In this document: piece by piece, positions 1-6,497 of the stretch
How positions within the stretch are numbered: position 1 is the first letter of the stretch
How the letters are laid out: every line of letters starts with the position of its first letter
Assembly: GCA_964441245.1 (NCBI GenBank)
Contig: CAYTVR010000185.1
Span: 1 to 14,422, forward strand
DNA: 14,422 bases
Reading direction: 5' to 3'
From: JALZUU01 sp964441245
GTDB lineage: Bacteria; Bacteroidota; Bacteroidia; Chitinophagales; Saprospiraceae
Notes under the pieces: generated by a model
What the model was told of the DNA's origin: nothing
The model's database searches: none
What the model saw: only the letters and a program-made list of their open reading frames with translations
Position numbers and translations under genes: made by a program

Positions 1-797
1 GTCCAGAATTCAATGGTATGAATTTTACCAAAATTAGGATGCATTATCGATTCCATAATATTATCGGGAATGTCCAACAATTGTTTAGGACCTACCTCAT
101 ATGACTTTCCAAAGAAAGAAATTGTATGTGGATCAAAGAAATTGAAAGCATAAACAAATGGAATGGAAAGAGCAATGACCCACATTGGCGCAGGCAAAAT
201 ATGGAAAAACCGATAACTGATTTTGGAATGAAACAATAATAACAGTAAACCTGCCAAAGCAATAATCACCACAAAAGGATTGGCTTGAGGTAAGTACTTA
301 ACCGCATCAACAAGGTTTTGTATAATGCTAGGACTCTTTGAATAGGTACCCATGGCGACATGGATTTGTTTGGCAAAAATGATAATTCCGATGGCCGCCA
401 AAAGGCCATGAATCACAGAAGAATGGAAGATATCCGCTAAGCGACCCAATTTCAATAAGCCCAAGACCACTTGGAGGGCACCGGAAACAACCACTGCGGC
501 CAATACATAATTGAAGGCTTGCCCTGTACCATCATCCATTAGTGCGATACCTAACAGTATGACCGCAATGACTCCTTTAGCTGGTCCGTTGACCGATATA
601 TGACCACCCCGGTAAAGGGTTGTTACCACACCGCCAACCACTGCGGAAAGGATACCTGCCATGGCAGGTGCACCCGCTGCCAAAGCAATACCTAAGGAAA
701 GCGGCAAAGCAATAAGGGAGACGCTCACCGCTGCGAGTAAATCACTTCTCCAATTTTCAATTAATCCCTGAAAGCCCTGTTTTGGTATCATGTCCAT
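1..797 (-). CDS. SulP-family inorganic anion transporter, N-terminal part
   Basis: This is an inner-membrane permease of the SulP/SLC26 family, which moves sulfate, bicarbonate or related anions. The gene runs off the left edge, so only the first 265 residues are visible. Translation starts MDMIPKQGFQG. An in-frame TGA directly precedes the ATG at 797-795, so the start is this ATG or the one two codons later. The first membrane stretch (about residues 19-48) is followed by the loop GGHISVNGPAKG (64-75), the conserved SulP segment lining the substrate site. Further hydrophobic segments lie near 76-90, 98-113, 128-145, 175-190 and 200-215. The C-terminal half, including any STAS domain, lies outside the window, so substrate cannot be assigned. 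Many Bacteroidota homologues sit next to carbonic anhydrase and are thought to carry bicarbonate; that neighbour is not visible here. Base composition is richer in GC than the downstream region. Confidence 0.9.
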   Translation of the reverse strand, partial: MDMIPKQGFQGLIENWRSDLLAAVSVSLIALPLSLGIALAAGAPAMAGILSAVVGGVVTTLYRGGHISVNGPAKGVIAVILLGIALMDDGTGQAFNYVLAAVVVSGALQVVLGLLKLGRLADIFHSSVIHGLLAAIGIIIFAKQIHVAMGTYSKSPSIIQNLVDAVKYLPQANPFVVIIALAGLLLLLFHSKISYRFFHILPAPMWVIALSIPFVYAFNFFDPHTISFFGKSYEVGPKQLLDIPDNIMESIMHPNFGKIHTIEFW

Positions 798-1115
798 TCA
801 TTTAACTATCCGATAACCTATAAAATATAAACTCAAACGCGTAAAATAGTAAATATTCGGAATTATTTGGAATGAGCGGGGCTTTGAAGGAACGGCCGTA
901 CCTTTTTTGCATCAAAAAGGTGGAAAACAGTGCATTATCAGAACTATTGTTATTCAAAAAAAGAGATTCCTTAGCTTAATGGAGTTGATAGCGTGTTGGC
1001 TGCATGTTTTTATCTGTCATCAGGGATCGCAACGAATTTGTTTTCTTCCTTGAAATACATGCTCATTTTTTTCTTGTTCCTGTCGAAGGAAACCTTATTC
1101 TGCCACCAACGCCTG
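798..1115. other. Intergenic region upstream of the SulP gene
   Basis: This 318 bp gap separates the end of the LytTR regulator gene from the SulP start, both on the minus strand. It must hold the end of the regulator transcript and probably the SulP promoter. I see no clear TAnnTTTG element on the minus strand. The only clear structure is the inverted repeat at 900-921. An open frame at 993-1238 on the plus strand overlaps the regulator antisense and shows no protein-like features. Confidence 0.5.
900..921. terminator. Inverted repeat, possible bidirectional terminator
   Basis: A perfect 8-bp stem (ACCTTTTT / AAAAAGGT) encloses the 6-nt loop TGCATC. It lies about 195 bp past the end of the regulator gene and about 100 bp upstream of SulP. 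The stem is AT-rich and the T run is part of the stem rather than trailing it, so it is not a textbook intrinsic terminator. It could end the regulator transcript or be a regulator-binding dyad. Confidence 0.3.
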
Positions 1116-1856
1116 CTAAAGCCGTCCAATTACTTTCAAAAATGCTTCTTTCCTTCGCTGACTGATCGTCAAAATAGTATCATCAGTCAAAGTAATGGAA
1201 GGACTCTTTTGTCGGCCATATTGTACGATGTGATTTAGATTGATTAGGTCCGATCGATTGATGCGAAAGAAGTTGTATTCTTTGAGCAAGGTGCTATAGA
1301 TTTTTAGCGTCTTTGAAACCAATATTTTTTTCCCATTTTTCAAATGAAAAAAAGTGTAGTTGTTTTGAGATTCACAGCGTATAATATCTTTGAGTTCTAT
1401 AAAATGGTAGCCCTCCATTGTCGGCAAAGCCAATTTATTACAGACATTGTTTAAATTCTCTTTGAGTATCTTTAGCTTGTCTTTTGTTGAAGCTACTTCT
1501 TTCTTTTCGATTACTTTTTTAAGGGCAAATCTTAAGTCTTCTAAGTCGATTGGCTTCAATAGATAATCTATTGCAGAAAATTTGAAAGCTTGTATGGCGT
1601 ACTTTTCAAAAGCAGTGGTGAAAATCACGTTGAAAGTAGGTGCAGGAAAATGATCGAATAGGGTGAATCCATTATGAATAGGCATTTCTACATCCAAAAA
1701 AACCAGATCAGGTTGGTGTTTGTTTATGGCTGTTACTCCTGTGGCAACAGAAGGAACAACTGCTACAATTTCAACCCCTTCACAAAATTCGCTGACCATA
1801 TTGAATAGGGTCACTCGGCTGCTTTTTTCGTCATCAATAATAATTGCTTGAATCAT
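1116..1856 (-). CDS. LytTR-family response regulator
   Basis: This 246-residue cytoplasmic response regulator has an N-terminal receiver (about 1-120) and a C-terminal LytTR DNA-binding domain (about 145-246). Receiver residues are all present: acidic pair D8/D9, phospho-acceptor D55 in VFLDVEMP, T81 in the FTTAFEKYA motif, and K101 in LLKPI. The LytTR domain shows the usual pattern: IRCESQNNYTFFHLKNG, then FFRINRSDLINLNHI. It starts 12 bp after the stop of the propeller kinase gene, so the two are almost certainly co-transcribed and form a cognate pair. LytTR regulators bind direct repeats about 21 bp apart in promoters. Well-known members control secreted peptides and virulence (ComE, AgrA, BlpR). 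A natural target to test is the divergent peptide array at 5302-5949, whose promoters carry TCAC repeats, including one pair 21 bp apart. That link is inferred. Confidence 0.93.
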   Translation of the reverse strand: MIQAIIIDDEKSSRVTLFNMVSEFCEGVEIVAVVPSVATGVTAINKHQPDLVFLDVEMPIHNGFTLFDHFPAPTFNVIFTTAFEKYAIQAFKFSAIDYLLKPIDLEDLRFALKKVIEKKEVASTKDKLKILKENLNNVCNKLALPTMEGYHFIELKDIIRCESQNNYTFFHLKNGKKILVSKTLKIYSTLLKEYNFFRINRSDLINLNHIVQYGRQKSPSITLTDDTILTISQRRKEAFLKVIGRL

Positions 1857-1868
1857 ATAACTCTTGTT

Positions 1869-4856
1869 CTAATTTTCTATGTTTGCTAATTCTGAACAGT
1901 AGATTTTCAATATTACTAGTGTTCCTGTAACTATATTGTTATCATCATGTAAGTCTATAATTTCCACCCCCGTATTTTCTCCTTTTGGGATCTGATGTCC
2001 CAGATTGTTTATATTCAACCTTTCTTTTGCTGTTTTCAATCCAGAAGAGGGGCGATCTTTTAGCGGTTGTTGTCCCAGTGAAGTTGCTTTTTTACGGCCA
2101 ACACCGTTGTCTTGAATCGTACAAATAATAAAGGCTTCTTTTATGGAGAAATTGATTTTTAGAATTCCTGGCCCTTCTCTGTATAAAAAACCATGCTTGA
2201 ATGAATTCTCAATAATGGGTTGTATCAACAGTGGTGGCAAATGGATTTCGTCACTCAAATCCAATAATTCTGGACTGACAACAAATTGGATGTCAATCTC
2301 ATCCATAAAACGCAATTTCTCTAATTTCAAGTATAAGTTCAAAAACTCTAACTCTTCTTCTAAAGTTATTTTTGCATACTGAGACTGTTCAAAAATCAAT
2401 CGAATAAGTTTACCAAAACTAGACAAATAACTCATTGCCTGTTCTCGGTTATTGCTGGTTAGAAACTGCTGTATGGCATTCATTGAATTAAAAATGAAAT
2501 GGGGATTCATTTGAGATCGAAGCGATCTGGCTTTTAAATCATTGACATGGTCTAGATAAAGTTGTTCTTGTTTTTGTCGTTGCAGTCTAACCTTAAGAAA
2601 CATAGCCCCAGCACTAACAAAACCCAATGCACATAAAAACCTAAACCACCAAGTTTGCCACCAAGGCGCTTGGATGAAAAAAGAAACTTTGGCCGAATGC
2701 TTACTTTTTATATGATCTTTATTGATCGCAAAAACTTCGAAAAGATATTCGCCAGGTGGCAATTTGGGATAACGTGCAAATCGCGATTCTGTATTCACCC
2801 ATTTTTCATCAATCCCTGACATTTTGTATTGGTAAAACATTTTCCCTTTTCCTCTAAACCCAATTCCAGCAAATTCAATTTGGATACTATTTTGGTCGTG
2901 AGGCAAGAAAAAAGAATCCAGAACTAAAGTATCTTTTTCTTCAAGCTGAATGGCGGTGATATGCATTTGGGGAGGAATGTAATTAGCGTGAATGGCATGC
3001 GCGGAAAAATTCGCTAAGCCTTTGGGCGTTCCAATCCATACTTGATCTTCAACAACTTCAATGGCATTAATTTCATTCGAAGGTAAACCATGGGATTTGT
3101 TGATCCACTCCCATTTTTTTGTTGCTAAATCGAGTTTATTCAAACCATTATCGGTACCGACCCAAAGATGATCTTTTGTTGCAAAAACCTTTTTTACAGT
3201 ATTGCTAGCAATCCCATTTTCGTAGTTGTATCGATAAAGAATTTGATGGTTTTTAATTCCAATTAAGCCATCTCCTCTTGTCGCTACCCAGATAACAGAA
3301 TCAGGTGTTTGGGTCATTGAAGAAACATTGTAAGCGACTTGGTTTTCTTTTTCTAAATAAGGAGACAATGTATCGTTATAAATAAAAATTCCTTTTGTTG
3401 TTCCTAGCCAAATTTCATCAGAAAAACTCTGTAAAATAGAATAGGTTTTTTTATATGAAATTTTTTCGAGGCTCATGGAATGTTTATTATCAAGAGAGTC
3501 AAGTTTATCTTCTGGAATTCGTAAAACACCTAGTGAAGTACCTAGAAAAATTTCATTTTCCTTTGATTCAAGGATGGTTTTCATACTATAATTAAATCGA
3601 ATTTTTTGGGTTAAATCAGCATTCAATCGAATGAGAGCTTTTTCATGAACACACCATGGGGTATAATTATGATCCACCATAATATCTACAACCCGACCTG
3701 TTGAATTAAACGCTAAAATGTGATTATTGAATTGATCATCAATAATGGAAATCTTACCCTCATTATGTCCTAGCCAAAGTTGATGATGAAATTTATTATA
3801 TTCTAAACTATAAATTTCGTTGCTGGGTAGAGGGTAATTATTTTTTTGGAAAATGCGAATTTGTGGAGCGTTGATCACATAGATTCCCTGGCTGGCTGTC
3901 GAAATCCATTTGTTTCCTTCATCATCAATCATCATATGATTGGTGGAAATATTGTCTAGTAGTTGTTCTTTTCTTTCTGGCTTTGGATTGTCGATTGGAA
4001 TTATAACAATACCTTGACGGGTGAGTATCCAAAAAGAATCATCAACCACAGATATGTGATTGATACTCCCACTATGGTCGAGTTCAAAATAAGAATCGAC
4101 ATGACCATTATTTGTTTTGAGTAAATACTTACTTTTGATCTTGCTGTTCTGGATGTATTTTTTTTCGCGATACTTAAAGAAGAACCTCAATGAGTATGCA
4201 TGTTCATAAGGGATTGAATCTATTTTAATTAATTCTTTAGCCTCTTTGTTCATTTGATAACAATAGTAATAGGCACTTTTCTCTTTACGCATTGATATGT
4301 AGGCGGATTGGCTCTCAAGAACAAATGACGAAGTGAAGGAATAGGCTTCCTTATATTCAAAGATTGGAGAAAAAATGCCCACTTCATTAAAAGGCAAATT
4401 CCCTATGGTAAAATATATACCTTGTTTCTTTTCATTAATTAATGAAATCCAGATACTGTGGCCATCTATGGCAAAATCTCTGATTAGTTGAGTCTCCTCA
4501 TTCAATAAATCTTGTACATCGTGTATGACCTCGTTTTCGATATAAAATAATTGCCCCGACAAATTATTGAACCAGATGCGTCCTATTGGGTCAACGTCTA
4601 CCTTTAAAATTTCATTATCGTTTAATGATGTACTCTGATAAGATTTAAAATTTTTCCCATCAAATCGGCAAATCCCGTTACTTGTCGCTATCCATACATA
4701 GCCTTTACTGTCTTGAACGGTATGGTAGACTGTCTGACTTGGCAAACCATCAATATCAGTGATATGCCACATGCTGGGAGCCTGTCCCATTGCAAATTGA
4801 AGCAAAGAAAAGTACAAAAAGAAAAAATAATATAGATATGACCTTTTAATCACCAT
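1869..4856 (-). CDS. Beta-propeller sensor histidine kinase (LytS-type kinase core)
   Basis: A 995-residue inner-membrane sensor kinase. Residues 1-24 form a signal peptide (hydrophobic run ending FAMGQ). A large periplasmic region follows with Reg_prop blades such as DSKGYVWIATSNGICRFDG, GNKWISTASQGIYVIN, DEIWLGTTKGIFIYND and DHLWVGTDNGLNKLD. A Y_Y_Y domain lies at about 650-715, and one membrane helix at about 736-755 (after APWWQTWWFRF). The cytoplasmic part is the His_kinase type, with phospho-acceptor H786 in SQMNPHFIFNSMNAI, N884 in the N box (IIENSFKHG) and D916 in the G1 box (DNGVGRKKA). It has no receiver or HTH of its own and signals through the LytTR regulator encoded 12 bp downstream. 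Related propeller sensors in Bacteroidota hybrid systems detect carbohydrates. The ligand here is unknown, and the divergent peptides are a candidate by position. Confidence 0.93.
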   Translation of the reverse strand: MVIKRSYLYYFFFLYFSLLQFAMGQAPSMWHITDIDGLPSQTVYHTVQDSKGYVWIATSNGICRFDGKNFKSYQSTSLNDNEILKVDVDPIGRIWFNNLSGQLFYIENEVIHDVQDLLNEETQLIRDFAIDGHSIWISLINEKKQGIYFTIGNLPFNEVGIFSPIFEYKEAYSFTSSFVLESQSAYISMRKEKSAYYYCYQMNKEAKELIKIDSIPYEHAYSLRFFFKYREKKYIQNSKIKSKYLLKTNNGHVDSYFELDHSGSINHISVVDDSFWILTRQGIVIIPIDNPKPERKEQLLDNISTNHMMIDDEGNKWISTASQGIYVINAPQIRIFQKNNYPLPSNEIYSLEYNKFHHQLWLGHNEGKISIIDDQFNNHILAFNSTGRVVDIMVDHNYTPWCVHEKALIRLNADLTQKIRFNYSMKTILESKENEIFLGTSLGVLRIPEDKLDSLDNKHSMSLEKISYKKTYSILQSFSDEIWLGTTKGIFIYNDTLSPYLEKENQVAYNVSSMTQTPDSVIWVATRGDGLIGIKNHQILYRYNYENGIASNTVKKVFATKDHLWVGTDNGLNKLDLATKKWEWINKSHGLPSNEINAIEVVEDQVWIGTPKGLANFSAHAIHANYIPPQMHITAIQLEEKDTLVLDSFFLPHDQNSIQIEFAGIGFRGKGKMFYQYKMSGIDEKWVNTESRFARYPKLPPGEYLFEVFAINKDHIKSKHSAKVSFFIQAPWWQTWWFRFLCALGFVSAGAMFLKVRLQRQKQEQLYLDHVNDLKARSLRSQMNPHFIFNSMNAIQQFLTSNNREQAMSYLSSFGKLIRLIFEQSQYAKITLEEELEFLNLYLKLEKLRFMDEIDIQFVVSPELLDLSDEIHLPPLLIQPIIENSFKHGFLYREGPGILKINFSIKEAFIICTIQDNGVGRKKATSLGQQPLKDRPSSGLKTAKERLNINNLGHQIPKGENTGVEIIDLHDDNNIVTGTLVILKIYCSELANIEN

Positions 4857-5303
4857 TATTTCGTTTAGGCAAATTCGTCCATAAACACCTGTTTACGGAG
4901 CTATTCAAAATTCATTCCCTCATCTACGAGCATACTTTACCATAAATTACTCAGCACTCCCTCATTCTAGGTCGGTAAAGGAAAAGTGTTTACCTAAATT
5001 AGATTTATCAAAAGGTCAAGATTGTAGATGATCTATAAAACGCTATGAAGACCAAAATCAACAACCAACAAAATAAGCCTGTTTTTCAACCAAAGAATCA
5101 AATGGAACCAAACGCTAAAGTAAAAACAATTTACAAGGTTTTTTAGCTTTGACGTGATTACATTTTTTACACTGAATTGAATGATCCTAGAAATTAGTGA
5201 ATAGATTATTCCATATTGTTACTACTAGCAAGTCAAATGATTCGGGGCTGAACAACAAAAAATTAATTCGATTTAACTAAAAGGCTAAACATTATGCAAT
5301 TAA
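4857..5303. other. Divergent intergenic region, sensor kinase versus peptide array
   Basis: This 447 bp, very AT-rich gap separates the kinase start (reading left) from the 5' relic of the peptide array (reading right). It should contain the kinase-operon promoter. I could not place a convincing TAnnTTTG box. Structures seen are the dyad at 4882-4895, the GGTAAA/TTTACC repeat at 4974-4994, and several GTTTA words near the kinase start. The array operator (TCAC repeats) is absent here. No protein-like open frame is visible. Confidence 0.5.
4882..4895. promoter_or_regulatory. Dyad TAAACA-CC-TGTTTA upstream of the kinase operon
   Basis: This is a perfect 6-bp inverted repeat with a 2-bp centre, 26 bp upstream of the kinase ATG. 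A second inverted repeat, GGTAAA at 4974-4979 with TTTACC at 4989-4994, reuses the same GTTTA core about 100 bp further upstream. It lies where an autoregulatory operator or promoter-overlapping site would be expected. In AT-rich DNA a dyad this short can arise by chance. Confidence 0.3.
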
Positions 5304-5423
5304 ATCAAAATCACCAAACTGAATCTTAATGATCAACGATTAGACAAACAGGTTGTCTCCACGAATCAGTTAGATAAAATTAAAGGAGGATTTATCGGAA
5401 TACTTGACGTAATAAGTGGTTGA
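5304..5423 (+). pseudogene. GG-leader micropeptide, copy 1, start codon lost
   Basis: This frame gives 39 codons homologous to residues 5-43 of the intact copies, ending in NQLDKIKGG and then FIGILDVISG. An in-frame TAA at 5301-5303 lies directly before the homologous part, and no ATG precedes the leader. The nearest ATG (5294) is two bases out of frame and reads an 11-residue peptide. The sequence upstream of 5302 is unrelated to the promoter block of the other copies. The body has no internal stop and its core differs at 4 of 10 positions from copy 2, so decay is recent or a rare start such as ATC/ATT is used. I read it as a relic left at the 5' junction of the tandem duplication. Confidence 0.7.
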
Positions 5424-5493
5424 TCGATAATTTCGAAAACTGGACAGCATCAATATTACTTCAATTAATAGTTCAGGCAATGCAATAAAATCA

Positions 5494-5533
5494 TCACATG
5501 TATATATCACACGTGACATTAAATTTATCACAT
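5494..5533 (+). promoter_or_regulatory. Operator-like TCAC repeats upstream of peptide copy 2
   Basis: TCACATGT (5494), TCACACGTG (5507) and TCACAT (5528) lie 13 and 21 bp apart, ending 12 bp before the ATG. The same arrangement precedes copy 3. The first two words also form an approximate dyad around an ATATAT centre. A 21-bp repeat period is typical of LytTR-regulator sites, but the words do not match the classical GTT-centred half-site. Confidence 0.45.
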
Positions 5534-5545
5534 AAAAAAAAAGAC

Positions 5546-5677
5546 ATGAAAAAGAAAATCAAAATCACCAAATTGGATCTTAATGATCAACGATTAAACA
5601 AGCAGGTTGTCGCCACGAATCAGTTAGATAAAATTAAAGGAGGATTTATCGGAATAATTGACCTAGTAGGTGGTTGA
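5546..5677 (+). CDS. Double-glycine-leader micropeptide, copy 2
   Basis: This is an intact 43-codon gene. The N-terminus MKKKIKITKLDLNDQ is basic, followed by an amphipathic leader ending NQLDKIKGG (residues 25-33), then a 10-residue core FIGIIDLVGG. The leader resembles Bacteroidota natural-product and GG-type leaders (lysine-rich start, spaced Leu/Val, then L-x-x-I-x-GG), which are normally cut after GG by C39 peptidase domains of ABC exporters. No such exporter is in the window. The core has no Cys, Ser or Thr, so it is not a lanthipeptide substrate, and it is too short for a pore-forming class II bacteriocin. Its short hydrophobic nature with one Asp and a terminal GG suggests a signalling peptide; this is inference. 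The ATG follows an A-rich stretch (AAAAAAAAAGAC) in place of a Shine-Dalgarno sequence. The promoter block at 5494-5533 lies immediately upstream. Confidence 0.8.
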   Translation: MKKKIKITKLDLNDQRLNKQVVATNQLDKIKGGFIGIIDLVGG

Positions 5678-5747
5678 TCGATACTTTCGAAAACTGGACA
5701 GCATCAATATTGTTTCGATTAATAGTTCAGGCAATACAGTAAAATCA

Positions 5748-5787
5748 TCACGTGTATATATCACATGTGGTATTAATTTTATCACAT
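5748..5787 (+). promoter_or_regulatory. Operator-like TCAC repeats upstream of peptide copy 3
   Basis: TCACGTGT (5748), TCACATGTG (5761) and TCACAT (5782) keep exactly the 13- and 21-bp offsets seen upstream of copy 2, although bases within and between the words have changed. Compared with copy 2, the CACATG and CACGTG variants have swapped places, so the block read on the opposite strand resembles the other copy. Conserved spacing with changed bases favours a functional protein-binding site. Confidence 0.45.
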
Positions 5788-5802
5788 TTAAATAAAAAGA
5801 AC

Positions 5803-5934
5803 ATGAAGAAGAAAATCAAAATCACCAAATTGAATCTTAATGATCAACGATTAAACAAGCAGGTTGTCGCCACGAATCAGTTAGGTAAAATTAAAGGAGG
5901 ATTTATCGGAATAACTGACCTAGTAGGTGGTTGA
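5803..5934 (+). CDS. Double-glycine-leader micropeptide, copy 3
   Basis: This intact 43-codon paralogue of copy 2 has a leader ending NQLGKIKGG and core FIGITDLVGG. It differs from copy 2 at residue 11 (N for D), residue 28 (G for D) and residue 38 (T for I, the only core change). I chose the ATG at 5803 because it aligns with the start of copy 2. An upstream GTG at 5752 would add 17 residues, but that stretch is the promoter block and its reading is not conserved. The ATG follows AATAAAAAGAAC, the A-rich upstream context also seen at copy 2. Each copy has its own promoter block, so they may be separate transcripts or one transcript with internal starts. The most likely role is a secreted GG-cleaved signal or small effector. 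A modified natural product is less likely, since the core offers only one Thr and one Asp. Confidence 0.82.
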   Translation: MKKKIKITKLNLNDQRLNKQVVATNQLGKIKGGFIGITDLVGG

Positions 5935-5949
5935 TCGATAATTTCGAAA

Positions 5950-6497
5950 TGAAAGTTGGGTAAATCTATATCCCAAAAATACGAATAGGTTAAAAGTGAT
6001 TTTGGCCTATTTGTATTTTGCTATAAGCATTGTAGAATAAGTAATTCGGTATTTTTAGAGTGTCAATTTTGATTTTAGACGATTCTGAAAAAACGGAGTT
6101 ATGCCTTAGCATAATGAGTATTTTACAGAAGAAGTATAAAATTAAAAGTGGACTATAAAAAGCCGTAGTATTTATGCTACCATGCTTAGTTGTTAGTTGC
6201 AATGCCCAATGTTAATAATTTTAAGCGAGTTACTAAATCTTTGTAATTGTTTGCATTTTATTTCTGCTGATGCTCAGAGTGGTAAGTATATTGACTGTAA
6301 TTGAAGTGCTTTGTGAAGCGAGAAGCGAATCCGCCAACGTATTGTTGGCGAACTGTTTACTCTGCTATGTGCTTTTACTCTTTAGTTTGTTGGTGAATAG
6401 ATGTTCCTATTTTTCAAAAAGAGAGACTTCCAGCTTTAAGAAGCTATCACAATAATTCACTAAGATTTTCATTGGTCTTAAATCGCTAATGAATCAG
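5950..6497. other. Gene-poor intergenic region downstream of the peptide array
   Basis: These 548 bp separate the peptide array from the convergent hydrolase gene. Open frames at 5990-6202 (-) and 6270-6455 (+) look random in composition and have no recognisable motif. A weak hairpin (TTGGG / CCCAA, 11-nt loop) at 5956-5976 could help end the peptide transcript but has no T tract. A more GC-rich patch at 6310-6350 holds a tandem 7-mer and a perfect hairpin, listed separately. Confidence 0.5.
6315..6350. repeat. Tandem 7-mer plus perfect 7-bp hairpin
   Basis: GAAGCGA occurs twice in direct succession (6315-6328). It is followed by a perfect stem CGCCAAC (6332-6338) / GTTGGCG (6344-6350) with a 5-nt loop GTATT. 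The patch is GC-rich against AT-rich surroundings. It has no following T tract, so it is not an intrinsic terminator. It could be a dispersed intergenic repeat or the remnant of a mobile element. Confidence 0.4.

Larger units (their letters stand above)
5302..5949 (+). repeat. Tandem array of a ~255-bp unit carrying a micropeptide gene
   Basis: The segment contains the same sequence three times head to tail. Equivalent stop codons are at 5421, 5675 and 5932, giving periods of 254 and 257 bp. Each of the first two repeats holds the peptide coding region plus a conserved spacer (TTTCGAAAACTGGACAGCAT, then AATAGTTCAGGCAAT) and the TCAC-rich promoter block of the next copy. Homology begins at 5302, inside the start region of copy 1, and ends at 5949, 15 bp after the stop of copy 3. 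Both coding and spacer parts are closely similar, which points to recent tandem duplication. Confidence 0.95.

Noticed and set aside
993..1238. Plus-strand open frame of 81 codons antisense to the end of the LytTR gene
   Set aside because: Half of it is the reverse of the regulator coding region. The residue mix looks random and no homologous motif is visible.
5421..5466. In-frame continuation after the peptide TGA (SIISKTGQHQYYFN)
   Set aside because: It is conserved between copies 1 and 2, but copy 3 stops after five codons. Recent duplication explains the similarity, so recoding of TGA is not needed.
5635..5643. AAAGGAGG, a perfect Shine-Dalgarno-like word inside the peptide gene
   Set aside because: It simply encodes Lys-Gly-Gly of the leader cleavage site, and no ATG, GTG or TTG follows at a suitable distance.
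5752..5934. Longer 60-codon version of peptide copy 3 starting at GTG
   Set aside because: The extra 17 codons run through the TCAC promoter block. The ATG at 5803 aligns with the start of copy 2 and gives equal lengths.
5546..5934. Lanthipeptide or radical-SAM modified precursor
   Set aside because: The leader resembles such families, but the core has no Cys and almost no Ser/Thr. No LanB/LanM, radical SAM or peptidase-transporter gene is in the window.
6332..6350. Integron attC-like site or intrinsic terminator
   Set aside because: The stem CGCCAAC/GTTGGCG resembles attC core words but breaks the RYYYAAC/GTTRRRY pattern. No second core pair is present, and no T tract follows.
6270..6455. 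Plus-strand 61-codon frame in the gene-poor region
   Set aside because: It spans the hairpin/7-mer patch, lacks a plausible upstream signal and reads like translated non-coding DNA.
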